This document shows positions 6,451 to 15,059 of a stretch of DNA of 64,000 nucleotides, piece after piece (within the stretch, counting starts at the first letter, position 1; each line of letters starts with the position of its first letter). The notes under the pieces were generated by a model, which saw only the letters and a program-made list of their open reading frames with translations, ran no database searches and had not been told where the DNA came from. Both the position numbers and the translations under genes were made by a program. This DNA is from UBA947 sp031550975 (GTDB taxonomy: Bacteria > Cyanobacteriota > Vampirovibrionia > Gastranaerophilales > Gastranaerophilaceae), in assembly GCA_031550975.1 (NCBI GenBank), contig JAVBOC010000011.1, positions 1 to 64,000 of the forward strand, written 5' to 3'.

Positions 6451-8965
6451 AATAAATGAATTGTCAAAGGAACTTGGGCTTTCTAACCAGGAAGTTTTAG
6501 ATAAGTTCGCTGCGATTGGCATTTCGATCAAGTCTCATTCAAGTACGGTTACCATAGATCAAGTTAAAAAAGTAAAAGATTATATAGCGCAAGGCAGCCA
6601 GCCGAAGGTTGAAAACAAACCGAGAGTTATGGTTGTTAAAAAGGCGAAAGCTCCGGATGAAAAACCGGAAGTTACTATTGAAGAAAAAAAAGTTGAGCCT
6701 GCGAAAAAAACTGATTTAGATGATGAATCAAAGGCTGAGAAAAAAGTTGAAAACGCCACTGAAGAACCGTCTAGGCCAAAAATTGAAGTTGTTAAAGCGG
6801 CAGCGGCTAAACCTGTTAATCGTTTAGAAATTGTGCGTAAAGCTCCGGTTCGTCCGGAAGGCGCTCCTGACAGGAGACCGGGTAGACCTGGTGAGAGACC
6901 GGGCAGACCGGGAGACACCAGAGGTGAGCGCAGACCGGGAGAAGGAAGACCGGACAGGCCTCAAGGGGATCGCAAGCCGATTGAGCGCCACATAATTTCT
7001 CAAGATATTTATGAGAACAAACCGGGCGGAAGACGTCCTGGTGTTGGGCCTGGCGGCAAAAAAGACAAAAAAGATTTCCGTTCTAAAGAAGAACAACAAG
7101 AGATGATTTCTTTAGAAAAAGCAGCGGCGCAAAAGCATAAAAAGCGCTCTGCAAGAGAAGAAGAAATTGTTGAGATAACTTCAATTGTTGTTGATAAGCC
7201 GATGACAATTAGTGAATTGTCAGAGAAAATCAACAAAACTCCTGCTGAAATAGTTAAATTTCTTATGATGAACGGAGTTATGGCTACTGTTAACCAGCTT
7301 ATAGACGTTGAGACAATTAAAAAAATCGCTGCCGAATTTGAACTTGAAGTTCTTGATGAAGATTTGGATGCGTTTATGGAAGAAGAACTTGCAAAAGAAG
7401 AAAAAGCGAAAGTTCTATCCGAAGTTGATAAAAAATTACTCAAAAAACGCGCGCCGGTTGTTTCAATTATGGGACACGTTGACCACGGTAAAACAACATT
7501 GCTTGATAGTATCCGTGCTTCAAAACACAAAATCGTTTCGGGCGAAGTCGGCGGAATTACGCAGTCTATCGGTGCTTACACAGTATTTGTGGGTAAAGAC
7601 AACAAAAAGATTGTATTCGTCGATACTCCGGGTCACGAAGCGTTTACCGAAATGCGTGCGCGTGGTGCAAAAGCCACTGACATCGCGATTTTGGTTGTTG
7701 CAGCCGATGACGGAATTATGCCGCAAACGATTGAGGCGATTAACCACGCAAAAGCGGCAGAAGTACCTATTATCGTGGCGGTAAACAAAATTGATAAACC
7801 GGGCGCAAACCCGGACAGAGTGTTGCAGCAGTTGACTGAGCACGGACTTGTTCCTGAAGAATGGGGCGGAGATGCGATTGTTGTTAAGGTTTCAGCATTG
7901 AACGGCACCGGTATTGACGAATTACTTGAATACATCTTGCTTGTTGCAGAGATGGAAGACCTCAAAGCTAACCCGAAAGCGGAAGCAACAGGGGTTGTAA
8001 TCGAAGCGAACTTAGATAAAGGAAAAGGTCCTGTGGCGACCCTTCTTGTGCAAAACGGTACTTTGCGTGTGGGTAACTGCATTGTTGTCGGAACGGCTTG
8101 CGGCCGTGTGAGAGCATTGATTTCAGACTCGGGCGAACGTGTTCAAAAAGCTGACCCTTCTACACCGGTCGAGATTTTAGGTTTGACCGAAGTTCCACAA
8201 GCAGGCGATTATTTTGAAGTGGTTCAAAACGAAAAAGAGATGAAATCGATTATCGATAAGCGTAAGGAAAAAGAACGTTCTAAGCGTCTTGACAGTATGC
8301 TTCCTGCACACATCCGCCGTGAATCTGTAGCGGGTGACGAGGATGTTCCGCAATTGAACTTGATTATAAAAGCAAGCACGCACGGTTCAGCAGAGGCTGT
8401 AGCACAAGCGATTGCAAATATTGAGTCTACTGAAATTAAAACAAAAATTATCCACGTTGGTGTTGGTGATATCTCCGAAGCGGATGTTTTATTGGCTTCA
8501 GCTTCAAACGCGATTATCTTAGGATTTACCGTTAAAGAAGACAACAACGCGGCAGCAGCGGCTGAGCGCGAAGGCGTTGTTATTAAAAAATACGATATTA
8601 TTTACCAAATCCTTGAAGATATCGAGAAGAAAATGTTGTCCCTTCTTCAACCTGAAATCAAAGAAGTTGAACTTGGTAAAGCAGAAATCCGTCAGGTATT
8701 CACTATCGGCAAAACGAACAAAATTGCCGGCTGCTATGTTACCGAAGGTAAAATCGTTCGCAGCAAAGACGCAAAACTTATCCGTGACGGCGAAGTTATT
8801 TTTGAAGGCGCTATTGACCAGCTCAAACGTTTCAAAGACGACGTTAAAGAAGTTGCACAGGGTTATGAATGCGGTATTTCGTTCGCGAAATTCAATGACC
8901 TTCAAGAAGGCGATATAATTGAAGTTTCTACGACCGAAGAAGTTGAACGCGCTAGTTTAGTATAG
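6431..8965 (+). CDS. infB: translation initiation factor IF-2
   Basis: The GTPase that brings fMet-tRNA to the 30S subunit and promotes subunit joining. An IF2_N helix-turn-helix-like segment is at the N-terminus (RINELSKELGLSNQEVLDKF). A charged linker follows with an Arg/Gly/Pro-rich stretch at roughly residues 145-185, then a second IF2_N segment, the G1 motif GHVDHGKT at 348-355, and DTPGHEAF and NKIDKPGANP. The C-terminal beta-barrel domains are complete. At 844 residues it is normal. It starts inside rnpM and is followed 9 nt later by rbfA. Confidence 0.98.
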   Translation: MSYERIRINELSKELGLSNQEVLDKFAAIGISIKSHSSTVTIDQVKKVKDYIAQGSQPKVENKPRVMVVKKAKAPDEKPEVTIEEKKVEPAKKTDLDDESKAEKKVENATEEPSRPKIEVVKAAAAKPVNRLEIVRKAPVRPEGAPDRRPGRPGERPGRPGDTRGERRPGEGRPDRPQGDRKPIERHIISQDIYENKPGGRRPGVGPGGKKDKKDFRSKEEQQEMISLEKAAAQKHKKRSAREEEIVEITSIVVDKPMTISELSEKINKTPAEIVKFLMMNGVMATVNQLIDVETIKKIAAEFELEVLDEDLDAFMEEELAKEEKAKVLSEVDKKLLKKRAPVVSIMGHVDHGKTTLLDSIRASKHKIVSGEVGGITQSIGAYTVFVGKDNKKIVFVDTPGHEAFTEMRARGAKATDIAILVVAADDGIMPQTIEAINHAKAAEVPIIVAVNKIDKPGANPDRVLQQLTEHGLVPEEWGGDAIVVKVSALNGTGIDELLEYILLVAEMEDLKANPKAEATGVVIEANLDKGKGPVATLLVQNGTLRVGNCIVVGTACGRVRALISDSGERVQKADPSTPVEILGLTEVPQAGDYFEVVQNEKEMKSIIDKRKEKERSKRLDSMLPAHIRRESVAGDEDVPQLNLIIKASTHGSAEAVAQAIANIESTEIKTKIIHVGVGDISEADVLLASASNAIILGFTVKEDNNAAAAAEREGVVIKKYDIIYQILEDIEKKMLSLLQPEIKEVELGKAEIRQVFTIGKTNKIAGCYVTEGKIVRSKDAKLIRDGEVIFEGAIDQLKRFKDDVKEVAQGYECGISFAKFNDLQEGDIIEVSTTEEVERASLV

Positions 8966-8974
8966 GGTGGCAAA

Positions 8975-9319
8975 ATGACATTACGAAATGAGAGAGTTAG
9001 AAAAGAATTAATGCGTGATATCGCTGAGATTTTGCAAAGAGAAATCCGCGGGTTATCTGGTGTGGTTTCTGTTGTAGACATTGAAGTTGCGCATGACAAC
9101 TCGTTTGCTAAAGTTTTTTACAGCGTGTTGGGTTCGGATGAACAAATCGAACACACGAAAGATATTATCGAAAAAAACACCCCAAAAATCCGTTTTGAAG
9201 TCGGCAAAAGAATCCGTCTGCGTCTTACACCGGAACTCCGTTTTGTTTACAGCGACTCATTTGAAAAAAGTTCGCGCGTAAACGAAATTATTGATAAAAT
9301 TTCTCGAGGAGAAATATAA
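8975..9319 (+). CDS. rbfA: 30S ribosome-binding factor A
   Basis: A cold-shock and 16S maturation factor binding the 30S subunit. The 114-residue KH-like protein shows RNERVRKELMRDIAEILQRE at the start and the typical RLRLTPELRFVYSDSFEKSS near the end. It follows infB by 9 nt with GGTGG ahead of the ATG, and belongs to the rnpM-infB-rbfA-truB operon. Confidence 0.95.
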   Translation: MTLRNERVRKELMRDIAEILQREIRGLSGVVSVVDIEVAHDNSFAKVFYSVLGSDEQIEHTKDIIEKNTPKIRFEVGKRIRLRLTPELRFVYSDSFEKSSRVNEIIDKISRGEI

Positions 9320-9321
9320 AA

Positions 9322-9417
9322 ATGTCATTGCGAGGAGAGCTTCAGTTCGACGAAGCAATCCAGTTTCTCACGATGACTTGTAGATTTCTGGATTGCTTCG
9401 CTGACGCTCGCAATGAC
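9322..9417. repeat. interspersed palindromic repeat (family C) supplying the truB start
   Basis: Left arm about 9322-9363 (GTCATTGCGAG...CGAAGCAATCCAG) and right arm 9388-9417 are inverted copies. The last bases, GCAATGAC, contain the ATG annotated as the truB start. A related half copy lies at about 14566-14596. Confidence 0.85.
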
Positions 9418-10276
9418 TAATTTGTTTGGATTCCTCAATATATACAAACCTGCCGGCATGACGTCGCATGATGTTGTTTCGCGCTTAAGGCGCGTGACTA
9501 AAGTCAAACAAATCGGCCATACTGGAACGCTCGATCCGTTTGCGCAAGGGGTTTTGCCGATTGCGATTGGTAAGGCTACGCGGCTGATTGAGTTTTTAGA
9601 AGACGATAAAGAATACCTCGCAACGGTTCAATTTGGCGCTGCAACAACGACTTACGATATTGAGGGCGAAGCAACATTTACTTCTGAAAAATGTGTAAAC
9701 GAAGAAGAAGTCTGTGAGGCTTTGAAAGATTTTCAAGGTGAAATTTCCCAACTGCCTCCGATTTATTCTGCGATAAAAGTTAAGGGTAAAAAGCTATACG
9801 AATATGCGCGCAAAGGTGAAGAAGTCGAAATTGAGCCAAGAAAAGTTACTGTTGAAACAAGATTGGTGAATTTTGACTCACAAAAGCAAGCGGCACAACT
9901 TAGCGTCAACTGTTCTGCGGGGACTTATATCCGATCAATTGCGCATGATTTGGGTGAGAAATTGGGCGTCGGGGGACATCTGATAAAACTCATTCGCACA
10001 AAAGCAGGGAAGTTTGTTGTTGAAAATGCGATTCAACTTGAGGATTTTGACACATTAGAAAACGTCTGCGAAAACCTAATCAATCCGCTTGCCTTAATTG
10101 ATTATCCACAGCACGGCCTTACCAATAAAGAATTGGAACGAGTTCAGCACGGCCAGTTTTTGGTAAATAAAGATTACAAAGATGATGATTTTGTTATTTT
10201 GACGTATAATAAAGAGGTGGCGGCAATTGCTGTTTCGCAAGAAGGCAAATTATTAACTAAAAAGGTATTTAAATGA
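9413..10276 (+). CDS. truB: tRNA pseudouridine(55) synthase
   Basis: Makes pseudouridine 55 in the T-loop of tRNAs. The N-terminal GFLNIYKPAGMTSHDVVSRL and the catalytic region HTGTLDPFAQGVLPIAIGKA (Asp in GTLDP) are intact, and the 287-residue length is usual. The ATG lies inside the right arm of a palindromic repeat and has no normal ribosome binding site; TTG three codons later is a possible alternative. The stop overlaps the next start (ATGA), so the following gene is translationally coupled. Confidence 0.97.
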   Translation: MTNLFGFLNIYKPAGMTSHDVVSRLRRVTKVKQIGHTGTLDPFAQGVLPIAIGKATRLIEFLEDDKEYLATVQFGAATTTYDIEGEATFTSEKCVNEEEVCEALKDFQGEISQLPPIYSAIKVKGKKLYEYARKGEEVEIEPRKVTVETRLVNFDSQKQAAQLSVNCSAGTYIRSIAHDLGEKLGVGGHLIKLIRTKAGKFVVENAIQLEDFDTLENVCENLINPLALIDYPQHGLTNKELERVQHGQFLVNKDYKDDDFVILTYNKEVAAIAVSQEGKLLTKKVFK

Positions 10277-11139
10277 AAAAGATTTTGTTAGTATTGGTTA
10301 TGTTGGTGAGTTCGCTAGGAGCATTCGCAAAAGAAGTTTCTGCAACGTCAGATTATAAATGTGTTGCACCGTATGACTTGACTTCAGGGTTTTCAAGATT
10401 TTTTACCAGCGCATCAACCGCTAATTTCTGGGCAGAACAATATGGCGAAATGCTTGTTAAAAGGATAATCACACAGTCTTTGGACTCTAAAGCGAAAGTT
10501 AACCTAAAATCTTACGGCCCGGTTGATTTGTTGGCGGGAAGATTTAAAGGATTTGAAACAACTATAAAAAACCTCAACGCTGAGGGTACACATTTGAGCG
10601 AGCTTGAATTAAAAACCTTATGCGGATTTAATTATGTTGTGCCTGATACGAAAAACAATACGGTTGTATTTAAAGAAGCTTTGCCCTTGAGTTTTCACGC
10701 ATCGGTGAGTGAAGACGATTTGAATAAAACTATGAAAGCAGTCGGTTATGCTAAGATGATTAGTGATTTAAACGGCGTTATTTCAAAATCCGGCGGGATA
10801 AAAATCCAGAGCACTGACATTAAAGTCAGAGGCGAAAAATTATACTATACAATAACTACAGCGATTCCATTTGTTAGAAAGCCGCAGGAAATAGTCATTG
10901 TATCTAATTTAAAAGTGCAAAACGGTGAGATTAAGTTTGATAACACAAAACTCCTCAATGACAGATTTTCAATAGATTTGAGCAAAGTCGCTTATGTGTT
11001 AAATTATCTCAACCCACTTGACTATTCACTGAAAATTATAGACAATAAAGAAGCACAGATAAAAGTTAAAGAAGTTTCGATCAAAGAAAATAGAATTAAC
11101 ATCGACGGTATTGCAGTGATACCTAAAGACCGGACATAG
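10273..11139 (+). CDS. secreted DUF2993/LmeA-like protein
   Basis: A 288-residue protein with a signal peptide (residues 1-19, LVLVMLVSSLGAFA). It has a long beta-rich region with LLAGRFKGFETTIKNL and HLSELELKTLCGFNYV, phrases typical of the DUF2993/LmeA phospholipid-binding group found in Cyanobacteria and Actinobacteria. It overlaps truB by 4 nt. A role in the periplasm or envelope with lipid is inferred from the family only. Confidence 0.7.
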   Translation: MKKILLVLVMLVSSLGAFAKEVSATSDYKCVAPYDLTSGFSRFFTSASTANFWAEQYGEMLVKRIITQSLDSKAKVNLKSYGPVDLLAGRFKGFETTIKNLNAEGTHLSELELKTLCGFNYVVPDTKNNTVVFKEALPLSFHASVSEDDLNKTMKAVGYAKMISDLNGVISKSGGIKIQSTDIKVRGEKLYYTITTAIPFVRKPQEIVIVSNLKVQNGEIKFDNTKLLNDRFSIDLSKVAYVLNYLNPLDYSLKIIDNKEAQIKVKEVSIKENRINIDGIAVIPKDRT

Positions 11140-11157
11140 TTTCGGAGAAGGAAATAT

Positions 11158-11748
11158 ATGCGCAGCAGTGAAAAATTATTTTTGGTTTTTGTAGCAATTT
11201 TGATGGCGATTGTGTGTGTGTTCGTCGGAATGAAGGTGCTTGGACCGAACGAAGCCGGCGAAACCCCTGATACTCCTACTGTTCAGACTCCGCCTGAACC
11301 GGAACAGCCTAAGCCTGAAGTGCAAAAAGAGTTTGTAAACGTGTTTTTTATCGGACAAAACGCAAATCATCAGGAAGTTTATAAAGCTGTAAAACGCGAT
11401 TATGATAAAAATATTGACGGTTCTAAAATAAAGTTTGCGATTAATGCGCTTGTTATGGGGCCGAAAAATGAAGAAGTTGCGAAGGGTGTTTACACTGAAA
11501 TCCCTGCCGGCACAAGAGTGCTCTCAATTTCCGAGCAGCCTGATAAGGTTATTATTAACCTGAATTCAACGTTTGAGATGGGCGGCGGTTCTGATAGCCT
11601 TTATAAAAGAACGTATCAGTTGATTAAAACCGCAAAAATTAACTCGACCAAGCCCGTTTACCTCTATCTTGATAACAAAAAGGTTGATGTGATTGGCGGT
11701 GAAGGCTTGATGTTTACTCAACCGTTGAATGATAAGTCGTTGAACTAG
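11158..11748 (+). CDS. GerMN-domain lipoprotein-like/membrane protein
   Basis: A 196-residue protein with one N-terminal membrane segment (residues 8-27), a Pro/Glu-rich linker (about 35-60) and a GerMN domain with the usual end (INLNSTFEMGGGSDSLYKRT and PVYLYLDNKKVDVIGGEGL). GerMN domains occur in spore germination proteins but also widely in non-sporulating bacteria, where the role is probably peptidoglycan or envelope related. Good ribosome binding site (GGAGAAGG). It is last but one in the truB operon. Confidence 0.8.
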   Translation: MRSSEKLFLVFVAILMAIVCVFVGMKVLGPNEAGETPDTPTVQTPPEPEQPKPEVQKEFVNVFFIGQNANHQEVYKAVKRDYDKNIDGSKIKFAINALVMGPKNEEVAKGVYTEIPAGTRVLSISEQPDKVIINLNSTFEMGGGSDSLYKRTYQLIKTAKINSTKPVYLYLDNKKVDVIGGEGLMFTQPLNDKSLN

Positions 11749-11757
11749 GGGCGCAAG

Positions 11758-12006
11758 ATGCTCGGAAGCGAAGAAGTTGTGCAAAACAAAGATTTAGATT
11801 ATTACCTAAACCTAAACTGGACGCTGATTGAAGGCCAGGACTTGGACTTTGAAGGCAAGACTTATCATTATATTGAGATAAAAGAAATCCCGAGCTTTAC
11901 GTTTTGTGCGCCAACGATTGAACGCGCCCGTGAAAAATATAAAGAACAGCTTGAGTGGACGCTCACGGTTATGCTAGAGCTTGGCGACAAAATCCTCGAG
12001 CCGTAG
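11758..12006 (+). CDS. small hypothetical protein, HicB-like character
   Basis: An 82-residue protein nine nt after the GerMN gene. The order WTLIEGQDLDFEGKTYHYIE, then PSFTFCAPTIERAREKYKEQ, recalls the short beta-beta-beta-alpha fold of HicB-type proteins, but there is no HicA toxin nearby. Its last 33 nt overlap the convergent DUF167 gene. Function unknown. Confidence 0.65.
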   Translation: MLGSEEVVQNKDLDYYLNLNWTLIEGQDLDFEGKTYHYIEIKEIPSFTFCAPTIERAREKYKEQLEWTLTVMLELGDKILEP

Positions 12007-12252
12007 GTTCTCACCCTTAAACAGCAGAGTTTTTTCGCGTGAGGTTTCCCCTTTAATTATTAGGATGGAAGTTTTTGGGACTTTAAAATGTTTCGAGAGG
12101 AATTCCACGACGGCTTTGTTGGCTTTGCCATCAACGGGCGGAGTTGTAATTTTTAACTTAACAATATCGCCGTCAATGATAAGTTCGCTGCGGCTCGCGT
12201 TCGGCGAAATCCGCAGATTCAAAATAAGACCGTCTTTTGTTTCTTTAAACAT
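11974..12252 (-). CDS. DUF167 (YggU) family protein
   Basis: A 92-residue member of the DUF167/YggU family. The motif ITTPPVDGKANKAVVEFLSK (residues 35-54) and SREKTLLFKG are diagnostic. Function is not established. Its tail overlaps the previous rightward gene by 33 nt, and its ATG is 33 nt from the rel upstream ORF on the other strand, so the rel promoter lies in the short gap. Confidence 0.9.
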   Translation of the reverse strand: MFKETKDGLILNLRISPNASRSELIIDGDIVKLKITTPPVDGKANKAVVEFLSKHFKVPKTSILIIKGETSREKTLLFKGENLRLEDFVAKL

Positions 12253-12254
12253 TA

Positions 12255-12263
12255 TGCTATAAT
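12255..12263 (+). promoter_or_regulatory. extended -10 promoter of rel
   Basis: TGCTATAAT, an extended -10, in the gap between the divergent DUF167 gene and the rel upstream ORF. A weak TTGTTT at 12237-12242 could be the -35. Start of transcription is expected near 12270. Confidence 0.65.
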
Positions 12264-12284
12264 TGTACTACGAACGGAGACTTA

Positions 12285-12371
12285 ATGGACGAACGAATGA
12301 GCCAAATGCAAAAGCTCGCTTGTGAATTTGCAAGTGAGAGAAGTCCAAAAGACCGGAGGTCTTATGGATGA
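12285..12371 (+). CDS. 28-residue upstream ORF (possible leader peptide) of rel
   Basis: ATG at 12285 is preceded by GGAG at 12275-12278. The 28-codon frame ends with TGA at 12369-12371, overlapping the rel start (ATG 12364) by 8 nt. The peptide is polar and arginine-rich. A CTCGCTTG/CAAGTGAG hairpin (12315-12322/12331-12338) lies within it. The rel ribosome binding site is inside a second hairpin, AAGACC/GGTCTT (12349-12354/12358-12363). Translation of this frame would open that hairpin; coupling is inferred. Confidence 0.55.
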   Translation: MDERMSQMQKLACEFASERSPKDRRSYG

Positions 12372-14556
12372 GAAACCGCTGTTTGATGAATTAAAAGCAA
12401 CACTGATTGAACAGAAGCGTGAACCTGCTGATATTGAGCGGGTTGAGCAGGCATATTTGTTTGCGAAAAAGCTGCACGACGGGCAGTTTCGGGTTTCGGA
12501 AGAACCTTATATTATTCATCCGGTCGAAGTCGCTAAGATTCTGGCAGACTTAAAAGTTGACGTTAACACCCTTATTGCAGCGTTTTTGCACGATATTTTA
12601 GAAGATACTGATACTGACCCAAAAGAGATTGAAAAACTTTTTGGGGAGGATGTTTTGACTCTCGTTCAAGGGGTAACAAAACTGGGGCGATTGCAGTTTA
12701 AATCCAACGAAGAACGTCAGGCAGAGAATTTCCGCAGACTTTTTATTGCGATGGCAAACGATACCCGCATAATTTTCCTCAAACTCGCTGACAGACTGCA
12801 TAATATGCGTACGCTTAATTTTATGGCGGTAAATAAACAGCAAAAAATCGCGCGCGAAACTCTTGATATTTTCGCACCGCTTGCAAATAGATTAGGTATC
12901 GGGAAAATCAAGGCAGAATTAGAAGACCTTTCGCTGCGCTATTTAGAGCCGGATAAGTATTTTGAAATTGCACAATTGGTCTCTTTGACCAAAGCCGAAC
13001 GTGAAATGACCGTTAAATTGTTAATGGATAAAATCACACAAGATGTAAAAAAGAGCGGGATTAATGCCCAGATTACCGGGCGTGCGAAACACTATTACAG
13101 TATTTATAGCAAAATGAAACGCCTCAATATCGCGTTCCACGATCTTTATGATATCACTGCGGTGCGAATAATTGTTGATACTGAAAAAGAATGCTATGGC
13201 GTTTTGGGGCTTATTCATTCGCAATTCAAACCAATTCCGGGGCGGTTTAAAGATTACATTGCAATGCCGAAAGGCAATATGTATCAGTCCTTGCACACCT
13301 CTGTTATCGGTCCGCGCTCAAAGCCGCTTGAGGTTCAAATCCGCACCTGGGAAATGCACGAAACCGCAGAATACGGGATTGCGGCACACTGGTGCTACAA
13401 AGAAAAAGGCGTAAAAAAGGCTGAAAAAGCAGATGAAAACAAATTTTCATTCATGCGTAAACTTGCCGAATACGACCAAGATATCTCAAACGCGGAAGAT
13501 TATGTGAACTCCGTTAAATTGGATTTGTTTTCGGATCAGGTTTTTGCGTTTACTCCGAATGGCGATGTTTTTGACTTACCGGTTGGCGCGACTCCTGTGG
13601 ATTTTGCGTACAGAATCCACTCTGATGTCGGGGACAGAACAATTGGCGCGTTAGTCAACGGTCGTATCGCACAGCTCTATACTAAGCTCAAAAACGGGGA
13701 TATAGTTGAGATTCATACCTCAAAAACTCCCGCGCCGCGTCTTGATTGGTTAAATTTTGTTGTTACAAAACAGGCGTCTTCAAAGATTAAGCAGTGGTTT
13801 AAGAAAAATAATCGTGAGTCCAATATTGAAATTGGAAAATCCAACCTTGAACATGAATTAACTAAGGCAATTTTTGATGATTTTATGAAACAGGGCGAGT
13901 TTGAAAAAATCGCACAGCAGATGAATTATAAGTCGGAAGACGATCTTTTTGCGGCGCTTGGTTATGGCGAAACGACAATTAATAAAATTGTTAACAAGCT
14001 CAAAAAACCCGAACCGAAACCAGAGGTTAGTATCAATCATACCACAACGCACACACATAAGGGTTCAAAAAAGGACATTGTAGGGTTAGAAGGGCTGCTG
14101 TATTCAATCGCGAAATGTTGCTCACCGGTGCCGGGAGAACCAATTGTGGGTGTAGTTACACGCTGCAAAGGGGTTACGGTCCACAGGGTTGATTGCAATA
14201 CTCTCGAAAATATTGAGCCGGAAAGAATTATGGATATAAGCTGGTCCGGCGACAACACAAATAAAACTTACACGACTTCAATACGTGTCGAGACTGCCGA
14301 AAAAATCGGGCTTTTAAAAGATATTATTGCGACAGTTTCAGACAACAACATCAATATCCATTACGCGAACGTAAAATCCCAAAGCAATCAAAGTAATCGA
14401 GTTGGTATCATTGAGCTTGGCATTGAACTTGATAATGTCTATACTCTGCGCAAAGTTATTAACAGCATCCAGTCGATTCCGGATGTATTTAGTGTAAAAC
14501 GTGTTCAATCATCTCGCGGGACTTCTGTATCCGCGCCGCGTAAGAAGAAAAACTAA
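12364..14556 (+). CDS. rel: bifunctional (p)ppGpp synthetase/hydrolase Rel
   Basis: Makes and degrades the stringent-response alarmone. An HD hydrolase domain is near residues 30-180 (AAFLHDILEDTDTDPKEIEK). The synthetase domain has GRAKHYYSIYSKMKRL and GRFKDYIAMPKGNMYQSLHT; the RFKD form (RXKD) is that of bifunctional enzymes. A TGS domain (VFAFTPNGDVFDLPVGATPV), a zinc-finger/helical part with CCSPVPGEPIVGVVTR, and a C-terminal ACT domain follow. From the ATG at 12364 it is 730 residues, the usual size. An in-frame GTG lies 14 codons earlier, but the ATG has GGAGG just upstream. It is the only such enzyme in the window. Confidence 0.96.
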   Translation: MDEKPLFDELKATLIEQKREPADIERVEQAYLFAKKLHDGQFRVSEEPYIIHPVEVAKILADLKVDVNTLIAAFLHDILEDTDTDPKEIEKLFGEDVLTLVQGVTKLGRLQFKSNEERQAENFRRLFIAMANDTRIIFLKLADRLHNMRTLNFMAVNKQQKIARETLDIFAPLANRLGIGKIKAELEDLSLRYLEPDKYFEIAQLVSLTKAEREMTVKLLMDKITQDVKKSGINAQITGRAKHYYSIYSKMKRLNIAFHDLYDITAVRIIVDTEKECYGVLGLIHSQFKPIPGRFKDYIAMPKGNMYQSLHTSVIGPRSKPLEVQIRTWEMHETAEYGIAAHWCYKEKGVKKAEKADENKFSFMRKLAEYDQDISNAEDYVNSVKLDLFSDQVFAFTPNGDVFDLPVGATPVDFAYRIHSDVGDRTIGALVNGRIAQLYTKLKNGDIVEIHTSKTPAPRLDWLNFVVTKQASSKIKQWFKKNNRESNIEIGKSNLEHELTKAIFDDFMKQGEFEKIAQQMNYKSEDDLFAALGYGETTINKIVNKLKKPEPKPEVSINHTTTHTHKGSKKDIVGLEGLLYSIAKCCSPVPGEPIVGVVTRCKGVTVHRVDCNTLENIEPERIMDISWSGDNTNKTYTTSIRVETAEKIGLLKDIIATVSDNNINIHYANVKSQSNQSNRVGIIELGIELDNVYTLRKVINSIQSIPDVFSVKRVQSSRGTSVSAPRKKKN

Positions 14557-14565
14557 GTTACTATT

Positions 14566-14792
14566 GTCAATGCGAGCGTTAGCGAAGCAATCCAGCGTCT
14601 TTTGTCATTTCGAAAAGTCACTAGATTCCTTTGAACGTTCTTTCTCCGTCATGCTGAGGCAAGCGAACAGAGGGCGGAAGCGGAGCGTGCCCGTTTAATA
14701 CGAATGAAGTCGAAGCATCGCAAAAACTTCGCAATTTGCAATAGTGTTGAGATTCTTCCCCTTCACAAAGTTCCGGGTCAGAATGACGGGAA
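14566..14792. repeat. nested fragments of several interspersed repeats
   Basis: Half of repeat family C (14566-14596) is followed by pieces beginning GTCATTTCGA and CCGTCATGCTGAGG and ending GGGTCAGAATGACGGG near 14790. These look like several small palindromic elements inserted in or next to one another. No convincing gene of its own. Confidence 0.7.
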
Positions 14793-14990
14793 GTGATAAT
14801 TGTAACAAAATGTAAAAATATTGTTACAAAGCCTGAAACCCATGCGGTTGAAGAATTAGCGAAAAAGACAAGAGATGAAAACGATTTCCTTGCGTTAGCT
14901 GCTATTGGCGGATTGGGCCTTTTCGGAGGCGGATTAATTGGTCACAAAATTAAAAAGCCGGAAAAAGCTGTGGCGCAGGCGCAGCCATAA
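14793..14990 (+). CDS. small single-span membrane protein, possibly a remnant
   Basis: A 65-residue frame from a GTG with a membrane segment near residues 34-50 (LAAIGGLGLFGGGLIG) followed by a basic tail. This layout resembles the C-terminal anchor of the giant GH13-like protein at 59 kb. The start abuts the repeat cluster, so the gene may have lost its 5' part to repeat insertion. A terminator follows. Real coding is plausible but not certain. Confidence 0.45.
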   Translation: MIIVTKCKNIVTKPETHAVEELAKKTRDENDFLALAAIGGLGLFGGGLIGHKIKKPEKAVAQAQP

Positions 14991-15016
14991 TCAGAATCTA
15001 ATTTTTAATACAAAAG

Positions 15017-15049
15017 CAGCAAGTGGGAAAATTTCTCGCTTGCTGTTTT
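15017..15049. terminator. terminator between convergent genes
   Basis: An 11-bp stem CAGCAAGTGGG/CTCGCTTGCTG (15017-15027/15035-15045) with T-rich flank. It could serve the small membrane protein from the left and the NagA-like gene from the right. Confidence 0.65.
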
Positions 15050-15059
15050 AATTTTGATG

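Noticed and set aside
6580..8905. Long antisense open frames across infB
   Set aside because: They mirror infB codon structure, lack ribosome binding sites and give low-complexity Ser/Phe/Thr-rich products.
14501..14698. 65-codon frame over the repeat cluster after rel
   Set aside because: It starts inside rel in another frame and reads mostly interspersed repeat; no support as a gene.
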